A DNA stretch of 64,000 nt from positions 124,001 through 188,000 of the forward strand of contig NZ_PYYB01000003.1 of NCBI RefSeq assembly GCF_003044185.1, written 5' to 3'. Below the pieces are notes generated by a model. That model searched no databases and was not told where the DNA came from. It was given only the letters and a program-made list of their open reading frames with translations. The translations under genes and the position numbers were made by a program. Numbering within the stretch: the stretch's first letter is position 1; each line of letters begins with the position of its first letter. Below, in pieces: positions 8,192 to 16,737 of this stretch. The DNA comes from Paraconexibacter algicola (lineage in GTDB: Bacteria > Actinomycetota > Thermoleophilia > Solirubrobacterales > Solirubrobacteraceae).

Positions 8192-9352
8192 CTAGGGGGC
8201 GGCGGCCTGCGACTCTCCCCCCAGGCGCACCGGCCGGACCTGCAGGACCGCGAGCGTCACCGCGCAGCACAGCGCCGCGATGCCCAGCGGCACGCCGTCC
8301 GCGGTCGCCTCGGCGAGTCCGCCGCCGAGGCCCGAGCCCGCCACCTGCCCGGTCGCCCAGGCGAGGTTGACGAGGGCGAACGCGAGCCCCTGCTGCAGCC
8401 GCGCGGACTCCGCGGCGTCGGAGAGCATCGCCATCGCCGGCGCCCAGAACGTGCCGAGCGCGGCGCTCGTCGCGACGATCGCGATGCCGAGCAGCAGCGC
8501 CGTCTGCGGCACGGTGACCAGCGCGAGCACGACGGTCGCCGCGGCGAGCCCGGCCCGGACGGGCACGAGCCGGCCGCGCCGGTCGCTGACGCGGCCGACG
8601 AGCGGGCTGACGACCCCCTCGACCGCGGCGGCGACGAGGAACGCGGCGCCGACGGCCGCACCGCCCGCCCCGAAGCCGTCCATCCGCAGCGCGCCGAGCA
8701 CGCCGACCATCCCGAACGCGAACGCGGGGAGCGCCACGAGCCACATCGCCACGAGCACCGGCGCGGTGCGGACCGCGTCGACGAGCACGCGCAGCGGCTG
8801 GGCGTCGGGCCGTCCGGTGCCGGGGGTGCGGGCCGCCGCCAGCGCCAGACCGCCCGCGAGCACGACGACCGAGCTGAAGACCGCCTCGGGCGAGGTGGCC
8901 TCCGCGAGCGCCCCGACGACCGGGCCGAGCAGCGAGCCGCCGATCGCGGCGCCGAGCGCCGTGCCGATCACCGCGCCGCGCGTCTCGGGTGGCGCCGCCT
9001 CGACGAGCCAGGCGAGGCCGCCCGCCCAGGAGCAGGCGCCGCCGAGGCCCTGCACGAAACGGGCGCCGTCGAGCACGACGACGTCCCCGGCGAACCCGAA
9101 CGTCAGCGTCGAGACCGCGAGCAGCGCGAGGCCGAGCAGCACGGTGGGCTTCGCGCCCAGGCGCGCGGCGACGATGCCGGCGGGGATCGCCCCGATCAGG
9201 GTGCCGGCCGGGTAGGCCGCCGCGAGGATCCCCGAGGCGGTCTTGCCGAGGTCGAGCTCGTCGGCGTAGGTCGGCAGCAGCGGCGTGACCACCGCGTAGA
9301 ACATCGTGTCGACGAGCACGATGGCGCTGACGAGGAGGACGAGGCGGCGCAC
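8192..9352 (-). CDS. MFS transporter
   Basis: The 386-residue protein has about 12 hydrophobic segments in two six-helix halves. The loop after helix 2 carries GIVAARLGAKP, and the second half carries GRVSDRRGRLVPV, both MFS loop-2-type signatures. It resembles drug or sugar efflux members; the substrate cannot be told. Transcription runs leftwards into tadA with only 7 bases between them. Confidence 0.85.
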   Translation of the reverse strand: MRRLVLLVSAIVLVDTMFYAVVTPLLPTYADELDLGKTASGILAAAYPAGTLIGAIPAGIVAARLGAKPTVLLGLALLAVSTLTFGFAGDVVVLDGARFVQGLGGACSWAGGLAWLVEAAPPETRGAVIGTALGAAIGGSLLGPVVGALAEATSPEAVFSSVVVLAGGLALAAARTPGTGRPDAQPLRVLVDAVRTAPVLVAMWLVALPAFAFGMVGVLGALRMDGFGAGGAAVGAAFLVAAAVEGVVSPLVGRVSDRRGRLVPVRAGLAAATVVLALVTVPQTALLLGIAIVATSAALGTFWAPAMAMLSDAAESARLQQGLAFALVNLAWATGQVAGSGLGGGLAEATADGVPLGIAALCCAVTLAVLQVRPVRLGGESQAAAP

Positions 9353-9383
9353 GCGACGTGCACCGTACTCCTCCTCCCCGGGA

Positions 9384-11594
9384 CTACGGGCCCTGCTGGT
9401 GGTGCGGGCTCTCCCAGTCCTCGTTGCGACCGTAGTAGGCGAGCGGCGCCTTGACGTGGCAGGCGTCGGAGTAGACCGGCTTGCACGGGTTGAACGGCTG
9501 CATCCGCGCGAGCTTGTCGGTCCCCGGGTGGCCGGTCGACACGTAGGTCGTGCACCAGTCCGACGGGCGGCCCTGCTCCATCGCGTTGGTGAAGCCGTCG
9601 TGGTCGATGTCGTCGGCCCCGTCCTTCAGGCCGTCGCCGTCGGTGTCCGCGTCGACGAAGTTCAGGCCCTGGTAGGCGGGTCCGGGGTACACGGACTCCA
9701 TGTAGTCGGGCGTGCACTTGACCGACTCCTGGGAGGACCAGATGTCCCACCACTTCGGGTCGCTGAGCGACGAGTTCGCCTCGACGTCGTTGGCCAGGCC
9801 GTCGCGGTCGGCGTCCTTCTCGTTGTCGGAGAGGGTGCCGTCGCCGTTGTTGTCGTAGCCCGTGCCGACCGGGTAGCTGCCGACGGGCAGCTTGCCGCCG
9901 GTCCACTGGGTGCCGGCGCTGTAGCTCAGCGGCAGCGTGCCGCCGGTGAGCCGCCAGGCCTTGTACTCCTGCACGAGCGTCAGGCTGTCGCCGTCGTGGT
10001 CGCCGGCGCCGTCCTCCCCGTCGAGCGGGTTGGGGTACGGCCGCTTGCCCGGGTACGGGAGCGCGGCGGAGTTCAGGTCGATCGCCGAGTAGTACTCGTA
10101 GCCGTCGGTGACGCCGTCGCCGTCGCTGTCGGCGACGAGCGGGTCGGTCTTGATCCGGCGCTCGTCGACGTCGCTGATCAGGTCGCCGTCGTCGTCGGTG
10201 TCGTCGCGGTTGTCGAGGCCGTCGACGTCGATGTCGACGCCGCCGAGCAGGCAGTAGCGCGAGTCGGAGTTCGGGATGCAGGCGTCGAGGTGCCGGTAGC
10301 GGCGGTCCGCGTTCGGGGTCGCGAGCTCCTCGAGGTACTCCTGCAGGTTGGGGACGTCGTCGTGGTCGACGTCGTCGCGGTCGTCGCGGATGCCGTCCCC
10401 GTCGGAGTCGGCGTCGACCCAGTCGAGCGTGTCGACCTTCGAGACCTTGACCGCGCCCTGGTCCAGCGAGTCCAGGCAGTAGAACGGCACCTGGTTGATC
10501 CCGCCGCACCGCGGCTGCGTCTGCTTTGACTGCACCGCCGCGATCTTGTCCATGTAGGTCTGGCCGAACAGGCCGTACTCGAAGAACCGGGGGTCGTCGA
10601 TGTCCGCGATCAGCCCGCGGGCCGCGTCGGCGGTCGTGCGCTGCTCGTCCATGTTCGGGATCTGGTCGCCGTCGGCGTCGCGCTCGAAGTCGCTGAGGAA
10701 GCCGTTGCCGTCGCGGTCCATGTAGGCGAGCGCGTCGGGCCGGCGGCTGCGGCCGTCCGACGCGGGGTTGCCGCCGCTGTAGCTCAGGCGGCTGGTGAAC
10801 GGGTCGTCGTCCTGCGGCTTGAGCGCACCGGAGTGCGTCACCCAGGCGATGTACTCCTCCAAGTTGGTGAGCCCGTCGCCGTCGTGGTCGATCGCGCCGT
10901 CCGCGCCGTCGAGCGCGTTGGGGTAGGGCTTGCGGGTCGGGGCGGGGACGGCCTTGCCGTTGCGGTCGAGCGCCGAGTAGTGCTCCCAGCCGTCGGTCAT
11001 GCCGTCCTTGTCGCTGTCGCGCAGGCACGGGTCGGTCTTCAGCGACGCCTCGGTCGTGTCGCTCAGGAGGTCGTTGTCGTCGTCGGTGTCGCGGGCGTTC
11101 TTCAGCCCGTCGCCGTCGCAGTCGTCGGTGGCGACCTTCGCGTTGCGCGGCAGCGGCCCGATCATCGGGCTGGCCTTCGCGCTGGTGTAGCGGCGACCGA
11201 AGCGGGCGGCGAGGACGCGCACGCGAAAGCGGGTGGAGACCGGCTGGCCGGCCTTCTGCGCGAGCATCGGCAGCAGCTTGGCGGGCAGCAGGACCGAGAT
11301 CCGCTTCGTCGAGGTGCCGGTGGCGCGCACGAAGATCGCGCGCTTGCCGTCGCGCTTGAAGACGACCGTGTTGCGGTTGCGGCCCTTGCGGAAGCTCTTG
11401 CCGGTGATGACGAGCCGGTCGCCGATCCCCGCCTGCTTGGGGCTGACCTTCTGGATCGACGGGTAGAGCTTCGTCGGCGTGGCGGCGCGCGAGGCGGCCC
11501 CGGCGCCCGCGGGGAGCACCAGGAGCGCCAGCGCCGCGAGCGCGAGCAGCGCCGGGGCGAGGAAGCGGATGGGCGGGAACGGGCGTGGGATCAT
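9384..11594 (-). CDS. Secreted protein with TIG domain and many thrombospondin type 3 calcium loops
   Basis: The product has 736 residues. The start is ATG at 11594 with GGAGG ten bases upstream. A signal peptide covers about residues 1-32. A TIG/IPT-like beta domain follows (residues ~45-130), then about 16 acidic loops such as DCDGDGLKN, DSDKDGMTD, DADSDGDGIRD and DADTDGDGLKD, which are calcium-binding thrombospondin type 3 loops. Two long stretches repeat each other: one with DGWEHYSALDRNG then KPYPNALDGADG, the other with DGYEYYSAIDLNS then RPYPNPLDGEDG. It is likely a cell-surface or matrix protein. It lies beside pilus genes, but no functional link is shown. Confidence 0.85.
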   Translation of the reverse strand: MIPRPFPPIRFLAPALLALAALALLVLPAGAGAASRAATPTKLYPSIQKVSPKQAGIGDRLVITGKSFRKGRNRNTVVFKRDGKRAIFVRATGTSTKRISVLLPAKLLPMLAQKAGQPVSTRFRVRVLAARFGRRYTSAKASPMIGPLPRNAKVATDDCDGDGLKNARDTDDDNDLLSDTTEASLKTDPCLRDSDKDGMTDGWEHYSALDRNGKAVPAPTRKPYPNALDGADGAIDHDGDGLTNLEEYIAWVTHSGALKPQDDDPFTSRLSYSGGNPASDGRSRRPDALAYMDRDGNGFLSDFERDADGDQIPNMDEQRTTADAARGLIADIDDPRFFEYGLFGQTYMDKIAAVQSKQTQPRCGGINQVPFYCLDSLDQGAVKVSKVDTLDWVDADSDGDGIRDDRDDVDHDDVPNLQEYLEELATPNADRRYRHLDACIPNSDSRYCLLGGVDIDVDGLDNRDDTDDDGDLISDVDERRIKTDPLVADSDGDGVTDGYEYYSAIDLNSAALPYPGKRPYPNPLDGEDGAGDHDGDSLTLVQEYKAWRLTGGTLPLSYSAGTQWTGGKLPVGSYPVGTGYDNNGDGTLSDNEKDADRDGLANDVEANSSLSDPKWWDIWSSQESVKCTPDYMESVYPGPAYQGLNFVDADTDGDGLKDGADDIDHDGFTNAMEQGRPSDWCTTYVSTGHPGTDKLARMQPFNPCKPVYSDACHVKAPLAYYGRNEDWESPHHQQGP

Positions 11595-11677
11595 GAGCAA
11601 CGGGCCTCCCTGCCCGTATCGGCGTGGTGCCGGATCCCTTGAGCGTCCGGCCCGGGCGTCCAGACCGGCTGGACGCC

Positions 11678-12334
11678 TCATCCCGCGCGACCGCGGTCCC
11701 CGGCAGCCCGCGACAGCACGCGCACTTCCCGGGCGTACTGCTCGGCGTCGGCGAGCAGCATCGCCTGCCGCACGGTCACCCGCAGGGACACGCGCACCCG
11801 CTCCCCGGGCTCGCGCGCGTCCCCGTCGACGGCCGCCGCGTCGAGCACCTCGGCGTCCTGCAGGGCCAGCTCGGTCCGACCGTCGCCGCCCTGCGGGCCG
11901 TCCCGGGTGACGAGGACGTCGACCCGCATGCCGGGCCGCACGAGCTCGGGCGCGCCGCGGGCGACGATGTCCGCCACGCGCTCCCCCGGCCGCACCGGCG
12001 CCCCCGGTCCCGCGTCGGCGCGACCGTCGTCCAGCAGCGCGGGGACGAGGTCGGTCCCGGCCGCGAGGTCGGCGGCGGCCCGTATGCCGGCGAGGCCGCG
12101 CGGGCGCGCGAACGCCCCGCGCGGGGCGTAGCGCTCCGGCACCTGCCGGACCGCGAGACTCGCCGCCGGGATCGGGTCCCCGGCCGCGACCGGTGCGCGC
12201 AGCACCACGACCCCGACCACGGGCTGCAGCTGCCGCTCCAGCGCCCCCTCGCGGCGGCGCACGTCGCTCGCCGCCAGCACCCCGAGCACGATCGCGAGCC
12301 CGGCGAGGAGCGCGGCCCGCCGACGCGGGCTCAC
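11678..12334 (-). CDS. cpaB: CpaB-like Flp pilus assembly protein (SAF domain)
   Basis: The 218-residue product has one N-terminal membrane helix (about residues 7-22) and a SAF-like region beginning VVVLRAPVAAGDPIPAASL. A periplasmic RcpC/CpaB-type stretch follows with VRPGMRVDVLVT at about 140. The family guides assembly of the Flp pilus outer parts. The start is GTG at 12334, overlapping the kinase stop (GTGA). It is the last gene of an operon with a response regulator and a kinase, which suggests pilus assembly is under two-component control. Confidence 0.75.
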   Translation of the reverse strand: MSPRRRAALLAGLAIVLGVLAASDVRRREGALERQLQPVVGVVVLRAPVAAGDPIPAASLAVRQVPERYAPRGAFARPRGLAGIRAAADLAAGTDLVPALLDDGRADAGPGAPVRPGERVADIVARGAPELVRPGMRVDVLVTRDGPQGGDGRTELALQDAEVLDAAAVDGDAREPGERVRVSLRVTVRQAMLLADAEQYAREVRVLSRAAGDRGRAG

Positions 12335-13071
12335 GCGACCAGCCGCCCGTCCGCGACGGCCGCGGGCAGCACGAGCGCCACCCCGTCCCCGGGCGGCGCG
12401 CTCAGCCGGCCACCGTGGGCGAGCGCGACGGCGTGCGCGACCGCGAGGCCGTGCCCGTGCGCGCCGGTGCCGCGGCGCGCACGGGCCAGCAGCCGCTCGA
12501 CGGGCACGCCCGGCCCGGGCCCCTCGTCGCGGACGATGATCCGCACGGCGCCGGCCTCGCGGACCAGCTGCACGACGACCTCGCCGCGCCCGTGCTCCAG
12601 CGCGTTGGCGAGCAGGTTGCCGGTCGCCTGCGCCAGGCGCACCTCCTCCCCGGGCACCGGGCACGACGCCTGCGCTCCCTCCCAGCGCAGCGTCCGGCCG
12701 CGCGCACCCGCCACGGGCTGCCACGCGGCGACCTGCCGGCGCACGAGCGCGGCGAGGTCGACCCCGGCGCCGACGGGCCGGACGTGTCGGCCCGGCGCGG
12801 CCGCGCGGCGGGCCCGTGCGGCGTCGAGGTCGGCGAGCGCCGCGACGACGCGGTCGAGCTCGCCGCCGATCACGCGCGCCCGCTCCCCGACGCCGTCCGG
12901 CGGGATCCGGTCGAGCCCGGCGAGGCCGAGCATCACCGCCTGCAGCGGCCCGCGGACCTCATGCGAGGCGCGGGCCAGCGCGACGTCGCGCCGGTGGGCG
13001 CGGACACGGCAGACCACGAGCGTCAGCGCCGACGCCGAGGCGAGCAGCCAGCCGAGCAGCGAGACGGTCAC
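12331..13071 (-). CDS. Small membrane histidine kinase
   Basis: The 246-residue product begins at GTG 13071, overlapping the response regulator stop. One membrane segment (residues ~3-21) is followed at once by the phosphoacceptor box RASHEVRGPLQ with His37. The ATPase domain has an N-box (NLLANALEHG), a G1 box (DEGPGPG) and a G2 box (HGHGLAVA). There is no periplasmic sensor domain and no HAMP domain, so the signal must be sensed in the membrane or by a partner. Its partner is the adjacent regulator. Confidence 0.87.
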   Translation of the reverse strand: MTVSLLGWLLASASALTLVVCRVRAHRRDVALARASHEVRGPLQAVMLGLAGLDRIPPDGVGERARVIGGELDRVVAALADLDAARARRAAAPGRHVRPVGAGVDLAALVRRQVAAWQPVAGARGRTLRWEGAQASCPVPGEEVRLAQATGNLLANALEHGRGEVVVQLVREAGAVRIIVRDEGPGPGVPVERLLARARRGTGAHGHGLAVAHAVALAHGGRLSAPPGDGVALVLPAAVADGRLVA

Positions 13072-13799
13072 GACGACGGCCCCGGCCCGTCGATGAGGCG
13101 GTAGCCGACGCCCCACACGTTCACGATGAAGCGGTCCCCGTCGCGCCCGAGCTTGTGCCGCAGCCGGCAGGCGTGCGAGTCGAGCGTGCGGCTCGTCCCG
13201 ATCGCCCGGCAGCCCCAGACGGTCTGCATCAGCTCGTCCTTGGTCCGCACCCGGGTGGGCTCCTCCAGCAGCGCCTGGAGCAGCGCGAACTCCTTCTGGG
13301 AGAGGTGCAGCAGCTCGCCGTTGAGCCGCACGAGCCGCGCCCCCGGGTCGAGCTCGATCGGCCCGACCCGCATCCGCCCGCCGCGCCGCCGGACCGCGGC
13401 GCGCCGCAGCAGCGCCGCGATCCGGACCTGCAGCTCCGCGTACGCGTAGGGCTTGGCGACGTAGTCGTCGGCGCCGCGCTGGAAGCCGCGGATGCGGTCG
13501 ATCTCCGCGGCGCGACCGGACAGCAGCATCACCGGCAGGTCGCGGTCGACGCGGTTGGCGACCCCGTCGCTCTCGCGGATGCGGTCCAGCAGCTCCAGGC
13601 CGGTGCCGTCGGGCAGGCCGACGTCGAGGATCGCGACGTCCGGGTAGCGGGTCTCCGCGAGCCGCATGCCCTCCGTCGCGGTCGCGGCGACGAGCAGGTC
13701 GTACCCGTCGGCGGTGAGGTTGTCGGCGAGGAACCGGCGGGTGAGGTCGTCGTCCTCCACCAGCAGGATCGTCGTCGCGGTCTGGTCGTTGTCGCTCAT
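13068..13799 (-). CDS. OmpR/PhoB-family response regulator
   Basis: The 243-residue product has an N-terminal receiver with the acidic cluster at 16-18, phosphoacceptor Asp59 (AILDVG) and Lys116 (AKPY). A C-terminal winged helix (about 140-240) contains LSQKEFALLQALLEEP and RHKLG. The start is ATG at 13799; the frame is open a little further upstream. It is first in the regulator-kinase-cpaB operon. Confidence 0.93.
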   Translation of the reverse strand: MSDNDQTATTILLVEDDDLTRRFLADNLTADGYDLLVAATATEGMRLAETRYPDVAILDVGLPDGTGLELLDRIRESDGVANRVDRDLPVMLLSGRAAEIDRIRGFQRGADDYVAKPYAYAELQVRIAALLRRAAVRRRGGRMRVGPIELDPGARLVRLNGELLHLSQKEFALLQALLEEPTRVRTKDELMQTVWGCRAIGTSRTLDSHACRLRHKLGRDGDRFIVNVWGVGYRLIDGPGPSS

Positions 13800-13889
13800 G
13801 GCACAGCCACTAGGGCGACCGCGCACGAACTCTCCCCCCGGCCGTGACGGACCGGGGCCGATCCGTGACGGTCGGCGGCCGGCCGCGGC

Positions 13890-14651
13890 TCAGGTGCGCT
13901 GGCCGGTGGGCCGCACGAGGATCTCGTTGACGCTCACGTGCGCGGGCTGCTCCAGCGCGTAGACGATCGCGGCGGCGACGTCCTCGCTCTCGAGCACCTT
14001 CCCGATCTCCTGGCGGCGGTGAGCGGCCCCGGCCTGGACCATGGGGTCGGTGTTGTGGTCCAGCAGCTCGGACTCCGTGAAGCCCGGCTCCACGACGGTG
14101 ACGCGGATCCCGTGGTGCAGGACCTCCTGGCGCAGCGCCTCGCTGAAGCCGCAGACCCCGAACTTCGTCAGGTTGTAGACCGCCGCGCCCAGGGAGGCGT
14201 TGCGGCCCGCCGTCGAGCTGACGTTGACGATGTGCCCACCCGCCGGGTCGGCGTTGCGCTGCATCACCGGGATCGCCGCGTGGGTGCAGTAGAGGAGCCC
14301 CAGCACGTTGACGTCGATCATCCGCCGCCACTGCGCGGTGTCCGCCCCGGTGACCGCGCCCAGCAGCATCACCCCCGCGTTGTTGACCAGGCCGTCGAGG
14401 CGGCCGAACGCCTCGTAGGCGTGCTCCACGAACGCGCGCGCCTGCCGCTCGTCGGTCACGTCGGTCGGCAGCGCGACCGCCCGGCCGCCCTCCTGCTCGA
14501 TGCGCTGCGCGAGCGCCTGCACCCGGTCCGCGCGCCGTGCCGCGAGCGCCACCGACGCGCCCGCGCGGGCGCACGCGAGCGCCGTCGCCTCCCCGATCCC
14601 GGAGGACGCCCCCGTGATCGCGATCGCCTGTCCGGTGAGGTCCTGGGCCAT
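13890..14651 (-). CDS. Short-chain dehydrogenase/reductase
   Basis: The 253-residue product is a classical SDR. The cofactor motif TGASSGIG is near residue 13, NNAG is at about 89, a Ser lies in VNVSST, and the catalytic pair YNLTK has Tyr159 and Lys163. ARRADR after the second strand suggests NADP(H) preference. The substrate is unknown. It is a single gene with its own upstream region, divergent from the gene at 14787. Confidence 0.9.
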   Translation of the reverse strand: MAQDLTGQAIAITGASSGIGEATALACARAGASVALAARRADRVQALAQRIEQEGGRAVALPTDVTDERQARAFVEHAYEAFGRLDGLVNNAGVMLLGAVTGADTAQWRRMIDVNVLGLLYCTHAAIPVMQRNADPAGGHIVNVSSTAGRNASLGAAVYNLTKFGVCGFSEALRQEVLHHGIRVTVVEPGFTESELLDHNTDPMVQAGAAHRRQEIGKVLESEDVAAAIVYALEQPAHVSVNEILVRPTGQRT

Positions 14652-14786
14652 GTCGGCGACCCTATCCGGGCCCCCGCGGGCGCGGGGTGCAAGACCGGTT
14701 GCATTCCGTCCGTCCGCGCAGGGTTCTCCCATACGATGCCGACGCACCGAGGGGGCGATGCCCGCCGCCTCCGTGCCCCTCTATCT

Positions 14787-15251
14787 ATGGACATGACCCG
14801 CCGCGGCAACTACGACTCCGGAGAGGACTTCGTCCTCGAGTACGGGGAGCTCCGCTTCACCTTCAACGAACGCGATTTCGCGGAGCGCTGCGAGCAGGCC
14901 GCCCTGAAGCTCGGCTTCGTCGGAGGCCGGCTCGAGGACCACGAGCTCGAGGACCTGGTGAACCTCGCCGTCAACGGCGAGATCCAGGATCCGGCCTCCG
15001 CGCTGGGCGAGCACGTCAACGACTGCTGGCCCGAGCTCGTCGGCCCCTCGGACCGCTCCCTGGTCCACTGGCTGCGCCGCCTGGTCTTCCGCTCCGCCTG
15101 GCTGGACCAGCGCGTCAAGGAGGGCGAGCTGGACGTGCGCTTCGACGCGGACGCCCAGACCTTCGCGTACGTGCAGCCCGAGCGCGACGGCGAGCCCGTC
15201 GAGCTCGCCCCCGAGCCCTCCTGGGGCCGGGTCGCCTACTCGCGCCGCTAG
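14787..15251 (+). CDS. Conserved hypothetical acidic protein
   Basis: The 154-residue product has no signal peptide or membrane helix and no recognised family. It is acidic at the N-terminus (DSGEDFVLEYGELRFTFN) and has a helix-rich middle with HELEDLVNLAVNGE. Start choice is ATG 14787, with ATG 14793 as an alternative; no Shine-Dalgarno is seen before either. The leader at 14746-14785 can fold because GAGGGG pairs with CCCCTC. It faces the rho-like gene across a terminator hairpin. Confidence 0.7.
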   Translation: MDMTRRGNYDSGEDFVLEYGELRFTFNERDFAERCEQAALKLGFVGGRLEDHELEDLVNLAVNGEIQDPASALGEHVNDCWPELVGPSDRSLVHWLRRLVFRSAWLDQRVKEGELDVRFDADAQTFAYVQPERDGEPVELAPEPSWGRVAYSRR

Positions 15252-15275
15252 GTCGCGCGGCGCCCTCTCCCCCTC

Positions 15276-15297
15276 CCGTCCGGCCGCGACCGGACGG
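15276..15297. terminator. Bidirectional terminator hairpin
   Basis: The inverted repeat CCGTCCGG / CCGGACGG has a 6-base loop. It lies between the converging gene ends at 15251 and 15349. Confidence 0.5.
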
Positions 15298-15348
15298 TCA
15301 CCGCGTGCGCGGCGCGACCCCGACCGGGGCCGCGCCACCGGCACGGCG

Positions 15349-16635
15349 CTAGGCCAGCGCGCTCGCGCGGGCCGAGGCGATCGCCTCGGCACCGGCGGCG
15401 CCGACCAGCAGCTCCGGCTTCAGCGTGCCGGACGCGACGAGGTCCAGGGCCGGCAGGCGGCCCGTGCTCGTGAGCGTCTGGTCGAGCGCGATCACGGTCG
15501 TCTCGCCGCCCAGCGGCGCGCTCGCGGTCGCGATGACGGTCAGCGAGCCGCCGTCGACGACGTTGCGGGCCGCGGCCAGCGCGCGCCGCGCGACGCTCTC
15601 GTGCACGCCGTCGAGCGTGTCGATCAGCACGACGGCGTGCCCGCCGCGGGCCACGACGCGCTTGGCGGCGTCGAGCGCGCGCTCGATCGCCTGGCCGCGC
15701 GCGTCGGCGCTGGCGCTGAACGGCAGCGCCGCGACGGGCTCCACGCCCTCCGGGGCGGAGGCGAGCTCCTCGGGCCGCACGCCCGCGAGCACGAGCGAGG
15801 TCTCGACGCCGTCCTGGCCGGCGAGCGCGCCCGCCAGGCGCAGCAGCGCCTCGGTCTTGCCGCTGCGCGCCGCGCCGCTGATCGTCACGCGCGAGCCGCG
15901 GCCGATCGGGGTCAGCCACTCGATCGCCTTGAGGGTCACGTCCTCGCCGCCGAGCGCGAACCGCTCGGTCGGGAACGTCGCCGCGAGGTCCTCGAAGCGG
16001 GTGCCCTCCGCGACCTCGTCGGCCGGCCGGTCGTTGATCGTGTCGACGCGCACCAGCGACGGGTAGCGCTCCGAGCGGCGCGGCTCACGCCGCGGACCGC
16101 TGACCGTGTCGCCGCTGACGAGCTCGCAGCGGCGCACCTGCGCGGCAGAGATGTAGACGTCGTCGTCGGACGGGTCGGGCGGCGACACGCGCAGGAAGCC
16201 CGAGCCGTTGCCGAGCACCTCGACGACGCCCGAGACGATCACGTCATCGCGGCCGGGCGCCTCCTGGGACTCCTCGTCCTCGGCCGCCGCACGGCCGCGG
16301 CCGCCACGGCCACCACGCCGCGAGCGGGGCCGCGGGGCCTCCTCGTCGGCGTCGGCGTCCTTGGAGGCCGTGTCCTCCACGCCCTCCGCGTCGGCATCGG
16401 CGTCGGCGCTCGCGGCCTTCGCGCGGCTGCGGCCGCCGCGGGTGCGGCGGCGCGGCGCGGGCGCCTCGTCGGCGTCGGCGGCAGGCGCGGCCTCGCCGCC
16501 GGCGGCCTCGAGCATCTGGTCGATCAGGTCGGCCTTGCGCAGACGGCGGAAGCCGTCGACGCCGAGCTCCGCGGCGATCGCGTGCAGGTCGGCGAGCGGC
16601 GACGCCTCGAGGGCGTCACGGGTCAGTACGGACAT
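15349..16635 (-). CDS. rho: Rho-like transcription termination factor, divergent
   Basis: The 428-residue product has the Rho plan. An N-terminal Rho-N helix bundle (residues 1-45) is followed by an Ala/Asp/Arg-rich linker with RRGGRGGRG, a cold-shock-like RNA-binding domain with GSGFLRVSPPDPSDDDVYIS at about 140-160, and a RecA-like domain. Walker A is GAARSGKTEA (Lys260) and Walker B is VVLIDTLD. Compared with known Rho, LLVDERPEEV is replaced by LVLAGVRPEEL, so the catalytic Glu is missing. The stretch after TVIATA lacks the usual KMDEVIFEEFKGTGNMEL block, and the arginine-finger region reads ALDQTLTSTGRLPALD. The upstream transaldolase neighbour is also seen near rho in Bacillus. It may be an inactive or specialised Rho. 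Confidence 0.8.
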   Translation of the reverse strand: MSVLTRDALEASPLADLHAIAAELGVDGFRRLRKADLIDQMLEAAGGEAAPAADADEAPAPRRRTRGGRSRAKAASADADADAEGVEDTASKDADADEEAPRPRSRRGGRGGRGRAAAEDEESQEAPGRDDVIVSGVVEVLGNGSGFLRVSPPDPSDDDVYISAAQVRRCELVSGDTVSGPRREPRRSERYPSLVRVDTINDRPADEVAEGTRFEDLAATFPTERFALGGEDVTLKAIEWLTPIGRGSRVTISGAARSGKTEALLRLAGALAGQDGVETSLVLAGVRPEELASAPEGVEPVAALPFSASADARGQAIERALDAAKRVVARGGHAVVLIDTLDGVHESVARRALAAARNVVDGGSLTVIATASAPLGGETTVIALDQTLTSTGRLPALDLVASGTLKPELLVGAAGAEAIASARASALA

Positions 16636-16737
16636 GGGGTCCTCCGGTGGGGATGGGTCGTCGGTCGGCGTCCGGACCGCGTTGGACAGCGGCCCGGCGA
16701 CGCGTTGCCCCGGGGAGGCTAGCGCAGGAAGTGGCGG

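Noticed and set aside
14746-14761. A 16-base stretch, ACCGAGGGGGCGATGC, also present at 31386-31401
   Set aside because: Only two copies are seen and the sequence is simple and GC-rich; in one place it is part of a terminator stem. Chance similarity cannot be excluded.
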